From Listeria ivanovii subsp. ivanovii (GTDB taxonomy: Bacteria; Bacillota; Bacilli; Lactobacillales; Listeriaceae): a stretch of DNA of 64,000 bases. The first letter of the stretch is position 1. Each line of letters starts with the position of its first letter. Shown one piece after another: positions 8,504 through 16,569 of this stretch. A program made the translations under genes and the position numbers. The stretch covers positions 1,286,001 through 1,350,000 of the forward strand of contig NZ_LT906478.1 in NCBI RefSeq assembly GCF_900187025.1, written 5' to 3'. Under the pieces are notes generated by a model. The model worked only from the letters and a program-made list of their open reading frames with translations. It searched no databases and was not told the origin of the DNA.

Positions 8504-9748
8504 GTGGAACGTGAGAAGATAATCTTAGTTGGTGTTTTTTTGCCAAATAAAACAGAAGAAGTTTTTTGGAATTCAATCAGTGAACTTCATAGCCTAGCGA
8601 AAACAGCGGATGGGGAAGTGGTAGATGAACTCATTCAAAATTTAGAACGAGTAAACCAAGCTTCTTTTATCGGTTCTGGTAAACTGGTAGAGCTTGCTGA
8701 GCTAGTAGAAATGCATAAGGCGGATGTAGTTATTTTTAATAGTGAACTCAGTGCTACCCAAGTACGTAATATATCTAAAGCTGTGGATGCACGTATTATT
8801 GATAGAACCCAATTGATTTTAGATATCTTTGCGATGCGAGCTAAGTCAAAGGAAGGTAAGTTGCAGGTAGCCTATGCTCAATATAAATACTTATTACCTC
8901 GACTAAGTGGACAGGGTGTTTCTCTGTCTAAACTCGGAGGCGGAATCGGTTCGAGAGGTCCAGGTGAATCAAAACTCGAAATGGATAAACGGCATATTCG
9001 CGAAAAAATGCATGATATTAAATTGCAGTTAACGCTCGTCGAACAACATCGAAAACGAATCATTGACAGACGAAATGACCAAGATATTTTTCGCTTTGGA
9101 TTAATTGGTTATACGAATGCTGGGAAATCGACTATTTTCAATCGACTCACGAATGAAACAACTTTAGAAGAAGATAAATTATTTGCGACTCTAGATCCAA
9201 CAACACGAAAGATTCGATTTTCAGGCGGATTTCAGGCGCTTTTAACAGATACAGTAGGATTTATTCAAGATTTGCCAACGACGCTTATTGCAGCTTTTCG
9301 TTCGACTTTAGAAGAAACAGCTAATGTGGATGTTTTAGTTCATGTTGTCGACGCATCCGATAGGGATTATTTGCAACATGAAACAACGGTATTAGCTTTG
9401 TTAGAGGAGTTGGAAATGAGTCATATTCCATTATTAACAGTTTATAATAAAATGGATCAAGTAGCAGTAACGTTTATTCCCGACCAGCCAGAGCATTTAC
9501 AAATTTCTGCGCTAGATCCTGCAGCACCTAATATATTAAAACAACGAATGATTGAATTGATTGAAAAAAACTGGAGCTATTTTACACAAGAACTTTCCGA
9601 AAAAAACGGTAAAGAATTAGCCCAAATAAAACAAAAAGCATGGATTACGAAACTAGCGTATCTGGAAGAAAAGCAAGCGTATTTAATTGAAGGATACCAG
9701 CCGAGAAAGGAGTCTACTAATGACTGGAATTCAAATAGTGAGAGCTAA
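8504..9748 (+). CDS. hflX: Ribosome-associated GTPase HflX
   Basis: About 414 residues: an N-terminal HflX domain with the glycine-rich loop LSGQGVSLSKLGGGIGSRGPG, a coiled coil, then a GTPase domain with G1 GYTNAGKST, G3 DTVGFI and G4 NKMD. HflX splits stalled or stress-damaged ribosomes. GTG 8504 is preferred over ATG 8498 because GGGAG is 8 nt from the GTG but only 2 nt from the ATG; the other start adds two residues. The 3' end overlaps the next gene by 29 nt. Confidence 0.93.
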   Translation: MEREKIILVGVFLPNKTEEVFWNSISELHSLAKTADGEVVDELIQNLERVNQASFIGSGKLVELAELVEMHKADVVIFNSELSATQVRNISKAVDARIIDRTQLILDIFAMRAKSKEGKLQVAYAQYKYLLPRLSGQGVSLSKLGGGIGSRGPGESKLEMDKRHIREKMHDIKLQLTLVEQHRKRIIDRRNDQDIFRFGLIGYTNAGKSTIFNRLTNETTLEEDKLFATLDPTTRKIRFSGGFQALLTDTVGFIQDLPTTLIAAFRSTLEETANVDVLVHVVDASDRDYLQHETTVLALLEELEMSHIPLLTVYNKMDQVAVTFIPDQPEHLQISALDPAAPNILKQRMIELIEKNWSYFTQELSEKNGKELAQIKQKAWITKLAYLEEKQAYLIEGYQPRKESTNDWNSNSES

Positions 9749-10946
9749 AATAGAAAAGCAAATTTCCTCATTGCAAAACAAGACGGATCAAATAGCAGAA
9801 TTTAATCAAGCGAAAGTATTAGATGCATTTCAAGCAAATAAAGTAAGTGATTTTCATTTTCATCCAACGACCGGATATGGATACGATGATGAAGGAAGAG
9901 ATACATTAGAACGAGTATATGCAGCCGTTTTTCGTACAGAAGCTGCTCTTGTTCGACCGCAAATTATTTCCGGAACACATGCTATTTCGACCGTGTTATT
10001 TGGTATTCTTCGTCCCGGGGATGATTTATTATATATCACTGGGACTCCTTATGATACGTTAGAAGAAATAGTCGGAATACGTGCTAAAGGACAAGGCTCA
10101 CTTCGAGATTTCCAGATTGGCTATGACGCAGTTGCTTTAACGAAGAAGGGCGATGTGGATTTTACCGAAGTTGCACAAAAAATGACTTCTAAAACAAAAG
10201 TAGTTGGTATTCAACGTTCCAGAGGTTATGCAGATAGACCCTCATTTACAATAGAGAAAATTGCAGAAATGGTTGCTTTTGTAAAAAATATAAATCCAGA
10301 AGTCATTGTTTTTGTCGATAATTGTTATGGAGAATTTGTCGAAAAACTAGAACCGACAGAAGTGGGGGCAGATATTATTGCCGGCTCTTTAATTAAAAAT
10401 CCAGGTGGAGGACTTGCTAAAACTGGTGGATATATCGCTGGTACAGAAAAATTAGTGGAGTTATGTGGATACCGATTAACTACCCCAGGAATAGGTAGAG
10501 AAGCAGGAGCCTCATTATACAGTTTATTAGAGATGTATCAAGGATTCTTTTTAGCTCCTCATGTTACCGCACAAGCCATTAAAGGAGCAAGATTTACTGC
10601 TGCAATGCTTGCTGAATTTGGGGTGGAAGCAGACCCGGTTTGGGATGCGCCAAGAACGGATTTAATTCAAAGTGTTTCCTTTCATGATAAAGCTAAAATG
10701 GTTGCTTTTGCACAAGCAATCCAAGCAGCTTCTCCAGTTAACGCACATGTTTTACCAATCGGTGCTTATATGCCTGGTTATGAAGATGACGTGATAATGG
10801 CAGCAGGGACATTTATTCAAGGGGCTAGTTTAGAGTTAACGGCAGATGGACCAATTAGAGAACCGTACCAATTATACGTACAAGGTGGTTTGACATATGA
10901 ACATGTCAAAATCGCTGTTACTCGAGCAATTGAAAATACGCTTTAA
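9720..10946 (+). CDS. PLP-dependent Cys/Met-metabolism family enzyme (aluminium-resistance family)
   Basis: A 408-residue fold-type I PLP protein of the family named after aluminium resistance and annotated as methionine gamma-lyase-like (YnbB in B. subtilis). The conserved VFVDNCYGEF segment carries the PLP-ring aspartate and the SLIKNPGGGLAKTGGYIAG stretch contains the Schiff-base lysine. The physiological substrate is not known to me. ATG 9720 is chosen for AAAGGAG 7 nt upstream; the reading frame extends further 5' but without a ribosome site. It overlaps hflX and is probably co-transcribed with it. Confidence 0.82.
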   Translation: MTGIQIVRAKIEKQISSLQNKTDQIAEFNQAKVLDAFQANKVSDFHFHPTTGYGYDDEGRDTLERVYAAVFRTEAALVRPQIISGTHAISTVLFGILRPGDDLLYITGTPYDTLEEIVGIRAKGQGSLRDFQIGYDAVALTKKGDVDFTEVAQKMTSKTKVVGIQRSRGYADRPSFTIEKIAEMVAFVKNINPEVIVFVDNCYGEFVEKLEPTEVGADIIAGSLIKNPGGGLAKTGGYIAGTEKLVELCGYRLTTPGIGREAGASLYSLLEMYQGFFLAPHVTAQAIKGARFTAAMLAEFGVEADPVWDAPRTDLIQSVSFHDKAKMVAFAQAIQAASPVNAHVLPIGAYMPGYEDDVIMAAGTFIQGASLELTADGPIREPYQLYVQGGLTYEHVKIAVTRAIENTL

Positions 10947-10985
10947 AAAAGTAACATCTATTTTGCAAAAAGCTTTTAACTTCTT

Positions 10986-11013
10986 ACCGCGAACATAAAG
11001 TTTGCGGTTTTTT
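10986..11013 (+). terminator. Terminator after the PLP-enzyme gene
   Basis: ACCGCGAAC (10986-10994) pairs with GTTTGCGGT (11000-11008), one wobble, followed by TTTTT. Confidence 0.85.
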
Positions 11014-11051
11014 TACTGTAAAAAAGCTTGGTGTAGATATTTTTTATTAAA

Positions 11052-11068
11052 TGTTAGATTATCTTACA
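11052..11068 (+). promoter_or_regulatory. GlnR operator 1 of glnRA
   Basis: TGTTA-N7-TTACA is a perfect match to the GlnR/TnrA box TGTNA-N7-TNACA. It ends 5 nt before the -35 of the glnR promoter. Confidence 0.88.
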
Positions 11069-11073
11069 TAAAT

Positions 11074-11102
11074 TTGACAAAACATCTAACGTACATTATA
11101 AT
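11074..11102 (+). promoter_or_regulatory. Sigma-A promoter of glnRA
   Basis: TTGACA (11074-11079) and TATAAT (11097-11102) are both perfect consensus elements with 17-nt spacing, 45 nt before glnR. Confidence 0.92.
11075..11091 (+). promoter_or_regulatory. GlnR operator 2 of glnRA (imperfect)
   Basis: TGACA-N7-TAACG keeps eight of ten box positions and overlaps the -35 element. Two operators, one upstream and one over the -35, is the arrangement known from B. subtilis glnRA. Confidence 0.65.
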
Positions 11103-11147
11103 GCTACTATCATCAAAAAAATAAATATGTTTTGAGGAGGAATTGTC

Positions 11148-11516
11148 GTGAGTGAAAAGGAAATACGGAGATCTATGCCGCTTTTTCCAATTGGGCCTGT
11201 GATGAAGCTAACCGATCTCACCGCTAGACAAATTCGCTATTATGAAGACCAAGGATTAATCCATCCGGCTCGAAATCAAGGAAATCACCGTTTGTATTCA
11301 CTTCAAGACATTGATGTTTTGCTAGAGATTAAAGATTATTTGAATGATGGTCTGAATATTGCGGGAATTAAGAAAATGTACCAAATGCAGCAAAAAGAAT
11401 CCAAAGAGCCATTAACAGATGACGATGTTCGTAAAATACTTAGAAAAGAAATGCAGCAAGCTGGGCGTTTTGTAAAACAAGATGCAACCGGGAAACAACA
11501 ATTACCAAGGTTTTAA
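11148..11516 (+). CDS. glnR: Nitrogen regulator GlnR (MerR family)
   Basis: This 122-residue repressor has a winged-helix MerR-type DNA-binding domain (residues about 14-80, TDLTARQIRYYEDQGL) and a C-terminal tail that senses feedback-inhibited glutamine synthetase. It represses glnRA when nitrogen is plentiful. The start is GTG 11148 behind GAGGAGGAA. glnA follows after 70 nt in the same operon, and the two GlnR boxes upstream point to autoregulation. Confidence 0.95.
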   Translation: MSEKEIRRSMPLFPIGPVMKLTDLTARQIRYYEDQGLIHPARNQGNHRLYSLQDIDVLLEIKDYLNDGLNIAGIKKMYQMQQKESKEPLTDDDVRKILRKEMQQAGRFVKQDATGKQQLPRF

Positions 11517-11586
11517 AAAAACAAGAAGAGGTATTTACTTTATTTAGAAGTTAATATAATTAGACTATTTAGGAGGAATTTAGATT

Positions 11587-12921
11587 ATGGTAAAATATAC
11601 AAAAGAAGACATTTTCCACTTCGCAGATGAACAAAATGTAAAATTTATTCGTTTACAGTTCACGGATATACTCGGGATTATAAAGAATGTGGAAATTCCT
11701 GTTAGCCAACTAAAGAAAGCACTAGATAATAAAATCATGTTTGATGGTTCCTCCATAGAAGGTTTTGTACGAATTGAAGAGTCCGATATGTACTTATTCC
11801 CAGATTTAGATACTTGGGTTGTATTCCCTTGGACAGCAGAAAAAGGAAAAGTTGCAAGAATGATTTGTGACATTTTCAACCCTGATATGACTCCATTTGC
11901 AGGAGATCCACGTGCTAACTTAAAACGTGTACTTCAAGAAATGGAAGAACTAGGATTTACAGAATTCAACTTAGGACCAGAACCAGAATTCTTCTTATTC
12001 AAATTAGATGAAAATCGTCGTCCTACTTTAGAATTAAATGATAGTGGTGGTTATTTTGATTTAGCACCAACAGACTTAGGCGAAAATTGTCGGCGTGATA
12101 TCGTGCTCGAACTAGAAGAAATGGGCTTTGAAGTAGAAGCTTCTCACCATGAAGTAGCTCCAGGCCAACACGAAATTGATTTCAAATATGAAGATGCCAT
12201 TACTGCTTGTGATAGTATTCAAACCTTTAAATTAGTTGTTAAAACAATTGCACGTAAACATGGATTGCATGCTACATTTATGCCAAAACCTCTTTTTGGA
12301 GTTAATGGATCTGGGATGCATTTCAACATGTCACTTTTCAACAAAGAGGGAAATGCATTCTTTGATAAAGATGGTGAATTAGAATTAAGTAAAACAGCAT
12401 ACCAATTCTTAGCAGGTATGTTGAAACATGCACGTGGATATACTGCAGTTACAAATCCGACTATTAATTCATTCAAACGACTAGTTCCTGGTTATGAAGC
12501 ACCTTGTTATATCGCTTGGTCAGGTAAAAACCGTAGCCCACTAGTTCGTGTACCAAGCTCTCGTGGGCTTAGTACTCGCCTTGAATTACGTAGCGTAGAC
12601 CCATCTGCTAATCCTTACTTAGCGATGGCAGTATTATTAAAAGCTGGTTTATCTGGAATTAAAGATGATTTAACACCACCAGCACCAGTTGACCGTAATA
12701 TTTACGGTATGAACGAAGAGGAAAGAGAAGCAACTGGTATTTTTGATCTTCCGGAAAGCTTAGGTCATGCTTTGATTGAACTTGAAAAAGATGATGTAAT
12801 CAGAGCAGGTTTAGGTGAACATATTTTTGAACACTTTATTGAAGCGAAAACAATTGAGTGTGATATGTTCCGTACGGCAGTTCATCCGTGGGAACGCGAA
12901 CAATATTTAGAAATCTATTAA
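11587..12921 (+). CDS. glnA: Glutamine synthetase type I-alpha
   Basis: The 444-residue enzyme makes glutamine from glutamate, ammonia and ATP. Signature blocks [33 protein letters not shown] and [17 protein letters not shown] are intact. R62, which mediates glutamine feedback inhibition in the B. subtilis GSI-alpha enzyme, is present; the adenylylation insert of the beta type is absent at this length. ATG 11587 follows TAGGAGGAA. It is the second gene of glnRA and ends at a strong terminator. Confidence 0.97.
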   Translation: MVKYTKEDIFHFADEQNVKFIRLQFTDILGIIKNVEIPVSQLKKALDNKIMFDGSSIEGFVRIEESDMYLFPDLDTWVVFPWTAEKGKVARMICDIFNPDMTPFAGDPRANLKRVLQEMEELGFTEFNLGPEPEFFLFKLDENRRPTLELNDSGGYFDLAPTDLGENCRRDIVLELEEMGFEVEASHHEVAPGQHEIDFKYEDAITACDSIQTFKLVVKTIARKHGLHATFMPKPLFGVNGSGMHFNMSLFNKEGNAFFDKDGELELSKTAYQFLAGMLKHARGYTAVTNPTINSFKRLVPGYEAPCYIAWSGKNRSPLVRVPSSRGLSTRLELRSVDPSANPYLAMAVLLKAGLSGIKDDLTPPAPVDRNIYGMNEEEREATGIFDLPESLGHALIELEKDDVIRAGLGEHIFEHFIEAKTIECDMFRTAVHPWEREQYLEIY

Positions 12922-12930
12922 TATTTATCA

Positions 12931-12960
12931 CCCGCTTCCTAGTTTTGGAAGCGGGTTTTT
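12931..12960 (+). terminator. Terminator of glnRA
   Basis: CCCGCTTCC (12931-12939) pairs with GGAAGCGGG (12947-12955), a perfect 9-bp stem followed by TTTTT. Confidence 0.93.
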
Positions 12961-13004
12961 GTTGTGCAGTTGTGCATTAGACTTTTGCAAATGAAAGTAA
13001 ATAC

Positions 13005-13033
13005 TTGACGTTTTGTAAGAGGAGATTTATATT
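13005..13033 (+). promoter_or_regulatory. Sigma-A promoter of the ArsB-type transporter gene
   Basis: TTGACG (13005-13010) and TATATT (13028-13033) have 17-nt spacing, about 80 nt before the start. No ArsR-type dyad operator was recognised beside it. Confidence 0.7.
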
Positions 13034-13114
13034 CAACGATAAAGAAATAAAGTTGAAAAGCTCATTTAGTTTATAAGGGAGTATTAACGGAAGCGTTAGT
13101 AGTAAGGGGGAGTT

Positions 13115-14410
13115 ATGCAAGTCACATTAGCTATTTTAGTTTTTATTATTACATTAGTATTTGTTATTTGGCAACCTAAAAAACTATCGATTGGTTGGTC
13201 TGCGTGTGGTGGTGCTTTACTTGCGTTGCTATTTAGGGTCGTTACTTTTAAAGATATTGGAACAGTGACAGGAATTGTTTGGAATGCAACACTCGCATTT
13301 ATAGCGATTATTATTATTTCGCTTATTTTAGATGAAATTGGTTTTTTTGAATGGGCGGCTTTACATATGGCAAGCCTTGCTCGAGGGAATGGTTTATTGT
13401 TATTTGTCTTAATATCCATTTTAGGTGCTCTAGTCGCGGCTTTCTTTGCAAACGATGGCGCCGCATTAATTCTGACACCGATAGTCTTAGCAATGGTACG
13501 AGCGCTCCAATTTGATGAGCTAAAAGTGTTTCCGTTTATTATCGCTAGTGGTTTTATTGCGGATACAACCTCTTTACCACTCGTTGTGAGTAACTTGGTA
13601 AATATTGTATCAGCAGATTTTTTTGGTATTACTTTTTCTGAGTATGCACTTATGATGTGGATTCCGACACTTTTTTCGCTAATAGCTAGTATTTTGATTC
13701 TCTATATTTATTTTCGAAAAGCATTACCGAAAAAATATGACGATTCAGATCTTAAAGTACCCGAATCAGCATTAAAGGACAAGAAAATGTTTCATATATC
13801 TTGGTGGATATTAACCACCCTTATTATTGGTTATTTTTTAAGTAGTTTTTTGGAAATCCCAGTTTCTTTTATTGCATTATCTGTAGCGGCTATCTTTTTA
13901 TTATTAGGCGGAAGGAGTCAGGCTGTAGCCACGAAAGCCATTTTAAAAGAGGCGCCTTGGAATATTGTCTTTTTCTCTGTTGGGATGTATATCGTTGTAT
14001 ACGGTTTGCAAAATGTAGGGATTACTAAATTATTATCTCATGCAGTTGAATATGTAGCGAGTTACGGTTTGTTCGTAGGTACAATTGGGATGGGGGCTAT
14101 TGCAGCGCTCTTATCATCAGTTATGAATAATTTGCCGACAGTGATGATTAATGCACTAGCGATTGACCATACACCTTTTACGGGAGTTATGAAAGAGGCA
14201 TTAGTTTATGCTAATGTAATTGGTTCAGATTTAGGACCAAAGATTACGCCGATCGGCTCACTTGCCACATTGTTATGGCTCCATGTTTTAGCGCAGAAGG
14301 ATATCAAGATAAGTTGGGGGTTATATTTTAAAATTGGAATTGTTATAACAATTCCAGTGCTTTTTATCACATTAGTTGGTCTATACTTGTCTTTATTGCT
14401 TTGGAATTAA
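13115..14410 (+). CDS. ArsB/NhaD-type membrane transporter (arsenite efflux family)
   Basis: A 431-residue, very hydrophobic protein with about eleven predicted membrane segments and the ArsB-family blocks [14 protein letters not shown] and [16 protein letters not shown]. ArsB proteins export arsenite, alone or with ArsA. Here no arsR, arsC or arsA neighbour is present, so arsenic export is only inferred from family resemblance and another ion could be the substrate. ATG 13115 follows AAGGGGGAG. Promoter and terminator make it monocistronic. It corresponds to lmo1300 by position. Confidence 0.8.
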   Translation: MQVTLAILVFIITLVFVIWQPKKLSIGWSACGGALLALLFRVVTFKDIGTVTGIVWNATLAFIAIIIISLILDEIGFFEWAALHMASLARGNGLLLFVLISILGALVAAFFANDGAALILTPIVLAMVRALQFDELKVFPFIIASGFIADTTSLPLVVSNLVNIVSADFFGITFSEYALMMWIPTLFSLIASILILYIYFRKALPKKYDDSDLKVPESALKDKKMFHISWWILTTLIIGYFLSSFLEIPVSFIALSVAAIFLLLGGRSQAVATKAILKEAPWNIVFFSVGMYIVVYGLQNVGITKLLSHAVEYVASYGLFVGTIGMGAIAALLSSVMNNLPTVMINALAIDHTPFTGVMKEALVYANVIGSDLGPKITPIGSLATLLWLHVLAQKDIKISWGLYFKIGIVITIPVLFITLVGLYLSLLLWN

Positions 14411-14414
14411 AAAG

Positions 14415-14450
14415 AAACCCGCAGTCTTTGGAAAAAGATTGTGGGTTTTT
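14415..14450. terminator. Bidirectional terminator between convergent genes
   Basis: AAACCCGCAGTCTTT (14415-14429) pairs with 14434-14448, 15 bp with two wobbles. A-rich on the left, T-rich on the right. It ends both the transporter gene and the minus-strand GNAT gene. Confidence 0.88.
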
Positions 14451-14970
14451 ATAATTTATAGAGTACATGTGGTTTAAGCGGATGATGTTCTGGTAATACT
14501 GGATGATCAAAGTTTGCTATTTTGGAGAGCTTGATTTTTTTCATCACTTGTTCAGAAGCTATGTTTAATGAAGCCGTAAAACTAAATATATCGACAATCG
14601 AAGTGTGTTCACGCGCGAATTGAATGCATCCGAGTGCGGCTTCTGTTGCATAACCTTGATTCCATACACTTTTTTTCAAGCGCCAACCAATTTCTGTACA
14701 AGGAGTGAAATCAGCTTCAAATGTCGCCTCGTGAAAACCGGTAAATCCAATGAAATCACCAGTAGTTTTTTCCTCGATTGCAAATAACCCGTAGCCAAAT
14801 AACGCTAGTTCTTGCTGATTTCTATCAAGAAGGGCATTACTTTCTTCTGGAGTTAATAAATTCGGAAAAAATTTCATTACGTTCGGATTTGTATTTAGTT
14901 TTATGAATGGAAGGTAATCATCCGGAAGATAATCTCGGGCGATTAATCGTTCTGTTTCAAAATAAATCAA
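14449..14970 (-). CDS. GNAT family N-acetyltransferase (RimJ/RimL-like)
   Basis: About 173 residues. The N-terminal FETERLIARDYLPDDY opening and the EIGWRLKKSVWNQGYATEAA block, which holds the acetyl-CoA pyrophosphate loop (Q/R-x-x-G-x-A), place it in the Acetyltransf_3 group that acetylates protein N-termini, ribosomal proteins or small amines. The substrate is unknown. TTG 14970 is chosen because AGGTGG lies 8 nt upstream; a GTG four codons earlier would sit inside that ribosome site. It starts 29 nt after the lexA stop and is probably co-transcribed with lexA. Confidence 0.82.
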   Translation of the reverse strand: MIYFETERLIARDYLPDDYLPFIKLNTNPNVMKFFPNLLTPEESNALLDRNQQELALFGYGLFAIEEKTTGDFIGFTGFHEATFEADFTPCTEIGWRLKKSVWNQGYATEAALGCIQFAREHTSIVDIFSFTASLNIASEQVMKKIKLSKIANFDHPVLPEHHPLKPHVLYKL

Positions 14971-14999
14971 TGCTGTAACCACCTATCAGAAAAGTAAGT

Positions 15000-15614
15000 T
15001 TAACGAATATCTCGATAAAGACCGATAACTTTTCCTAAAATAGTAACATTGTTTAAAATGATGGGTTCTAAGGCATCGTTTTCTGGTTGTAATCTAAAAT
15101 GATTCGCTTCTTTATAGAATCTTTTACAAGTTGCTTCATTTTCATCTGTCATTGCTACAACAATTTCTCCGTTTATAGCAGAACTCTGTTGTCTAACGAT
15201 TACTTTATCTCCATCAAGGATACCTGCGTTAATCATGCTTTCTCCGTCAATTTCAAGCATGAAAACATTGGTTTCTCCAGCGGCCATATATTCAGGAAGA
15301 GGAAAATATTCTTCAATATTTTCGATTGCAGTAATAGGCATACCAGCTGTTACTTTTCCGATAATGGGGATATTAACTACATTAGGTGTCTCTGCTTCAT
15401 CTTCTAAAGATAATATTTCAATCGCACGTGGTTTAGTAGGGTCACGTCTAATTAAACCTTTTCCTTCGAGTCGAGCAAGATGCCCGTGAACGGTGGAACT
15501 CGATGCAAGCCCAACAGCTTCCCCAATTTCACGTACGGAAGGTGGATAACCTTTTTCTTTTACTTCTGACTTTATAAATTCATATATATCTTGTTGACGT
15601 TTAGATATTTTCAT
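15000..15614 (-). CDS. lexA: SOS repressor LexA
   Basis: The 204-residue protein has an N-terminal winged-helix DNA-binding domain (residues 1-70) and a C-terminal S24 peptidase domain. The autocleavage bond A90-G91 (KVTAGMP), the catalytic S126 (DGESM) and K164 are visible, so RecA-stimulated self-cleavage should work. ATG 15614 follows GAGGTGA. It diverges from yneA across three SOS boxes, so it should repress itself and yneA. Confidence 0.97.
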   Translation of the reverse strand: MKISKRQQDIYEFIKSEVKEKGYPPSVREIGEAVGLASSSTVHGHLARLEGKGLIRRDPTKPRAIEILSLEDEAETPNVVNIPIIGKVTAGMPITAIENIEEYFPLPEYMAAGETNVFMLEIDGESMINAGILDGDKVIVRQQSSAINGEIVVAMTDENEATCKRFYKEANHFRLQPENDALEPIILNNVTILGKVIGLYRDIR

Positions 15615-15652
15615 GGTTTCACCTCATTAATTTAGTCGTTATTTATAAACTA

Positions 15653-15682
15653 AGTATAGCAAAAGAAAATCCAATATGCAAA
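15653..15682 (-). promoter_or_regulatory. Promoter of lexA
   Basis: On the minus strand TTTGCA (15677-15682) and TATACT (15653-15658) are spaced 18 nt. The -35 overlaps the first SOS box, consistent with autorepression. Confidence 0.6.
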
Positions 15683-15692
15683 CAAAGGTTCG
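15679..15692. promoter_or_regulatory. SOS box 1 (LexA operator)
   Basis: CAAAC-AAAG-GTTCG matches CGAAC-N4-GTTCG at all but one defined position. It overlaps the lexA promoter. Confidence 0.75.
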
Positions 15693-15700
15693 TTTTTTTA

Positions 15701-15729
15701 TTGACATATACGAACGACTGTTCTATAAT
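15701..15729 (+). promoter_or_regulatory. Sigma-A promoter of yneA
   Basis: TTGACA (15701-15706) and TATAAT (15724-15729) are both perfect, spaced 17 nt, with SOS box 2 between them. Confidence 0.92.
15711..15724. promoter_or_regulatory. SOS box 2 (LexA operator)
   Basis: CGAAC-GACT-GTTCT has one deviation from CGAAC-N4-GTTCG and lies between the -35 and -10 of the yneA promoter, where LexA would block polymerase. Confidence 0.88.
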
Positions 15730-15738
15730 ATAGAAAAG

Positions 15739-15752
15739 CGAACATACATTCT
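15739..15752. promoter_or_regulatory. SOS box 3 (LexA operator, weaker)
   Basis: CGAAC-ATAC-ATTCT has a perfect left half and a degenerate right half. It lies just downstream of the yneA -10, over the likely transcription start. Confidence 0.6.
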
Positions 15753-15768
15753 TTTGGAGGGGTTATTA

Positions 15769-16098
15769 ATGACTTTGAAATTATTTTGGAATAAATTTTA
15801 TGTTTCTATTATATTTGTAATTACTTGTTTAGTTTTGGGAATTGTTTTGATGTGTACGGTTGTTGGGAACGATAGCAATTATTCAGAAGTGAATGTGGAT
15901 GAGGGGGATTCTCTTTGGGCGCTTGCAGATCAATATGCAGGGAAGAGTGACATGGCAAAAGCAGATTTTGTGTCTTGGGTAGAAAAAGAAAATAATCTAA
16001 CAGACGGCCATGTGAAAGCCGGAGAATCAGTTGTTATTCCAGTCCATGAAACCAAGCTATTAAATAGTGATACGAGCATTCAATTAGCAAATCAATGA
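15769..16098 (+). CDS. yneA: SOS cell-division inhibitor YneA
   Basis: A 109-residue protein with one N-terminal membrane segment (about residues 11-33) and an extracytoplasmic LysM-like domain (about 40-93, starting [16 protein letters not shown]). YneA halts division during the SOS response until DNA is repaired. ATG 15769 follows GGAGGGG; the frame runs 31 codons further upstream, but that stretch is the promoter and SOS box region. Divergent pairing with lexA is the same as in B. subtilis. Confidence 0.93.
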   Translation: MTLKLFWNKFYVSIIFVITCLVLGIVLMCTVVGNDSNYSEVNVDEGDSLWALADQYAGKSDMAKADFVSWVEKENNLTDGHVKAGESVVIPVHETKLLNSDTSIQLANQ

Positions 16099-16119
16099 GC
16101 GGGTTTTGGCTCTCATGTA

Positions 16120-16128
16120 TGATATAAT
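16120..16128 (+). promoter_or_regulatory. Extended -10 element before ynzC
   Basis: TG-A-TATAAT is a perfect extended -10, 68 nt upstream of ynzC. No clear -35. Confidence 0.5.
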
Positions 16129-16130
16129 GA

Positions 16131-16167
16131 TAAGAAAGCAGTTTATAGTTCACTGCTTTCTTATTTT
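16131..16167 (+). terminator. Hairpin after yneA, probable terminator
   Basis: TAAGAAAGCAGT (16131-16142) and ACTGCTTTCTTA (16152-16163) form a perfect 12-bp stem followed by TTTT. It lies just downstream of an extended -10, so it may instead cap the 5' end of the ynzC transcript. Confidence 0.65.
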
Positions 16168-16195
16168 AATATAATGAAGAAAAGGATGAAGCGCT

Positions 16196-16423
16196 ATGTT
16201 AGAAAAAGCTAAAATAGACCGTATTAATGAACTTTCAAAAAAGAAAAAGGCGGGAACAATAACAGCTGCTGAAAAAGTAGAACAAGATAAGTTAAGAAAA
16301 GAATATATAAAATCTTTTCGTACACACATGAAAGGTACCATTGAAAATACAACAATCATTGATCCTAAGGGGAATGATGTGACGCCGCATAAAGTGAAAC
16401 AAATGAGAAAGAATAATAACTAA
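16196..16423 (+). CDS. ynzC: DUF896 family protein YnzC
   Basis: A 75-residue, highly charged helical protein of the UPF0291/DUF896 family. The N-terminal two-helix part with [21 protein letters not shown] matches the family, and the C-terminus is basic. In B. subtilis ynzC lies in the SOS-controlled yneA operon; here it may be read from yneA or from its own extended -10. The molecular function is unknown. ATG 16196 follows AAAGGATG. Confidence 0.85.
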   Translation: MLEKAKIDRINELSKKKKAGTITAAEKVEQDKLRKEYIKSFRTHMKGTIENTTIIDPKGNDVTPHKVKQMRKNNN

Positions 16424-16500
16424 AAATTAGTATCAAATGAACATTTTCGAACAAATGAACAAAAATAACAATCAATTAAGCAATTTAGAGCATTTTTTGG

Positions 16501-16529
16501 TTGTGTTAATTAGTTTTTAGGCTTATTAT
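16501..16529 (+). promoter_or_regulatory. Sigma-A promoter of tkt
   Basis: TTGTGT (16501-16506) and TATTAT (16524-16529) are spaced 17 nt, about 40 nt before tkt. Confidence 0.65.
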
Positions 16530-16569
16530 TAAAAGTAGTTAAAATTATATTGAAGAGAGGATGTTTCAT

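Noticed and set aside
14449-14970. The GNAT gene as part of the SOS response
   Set aside because: It is 29 nt behind lexA and may be co-transcribed, but has no SOS box of its own and no known link to DNA repair.
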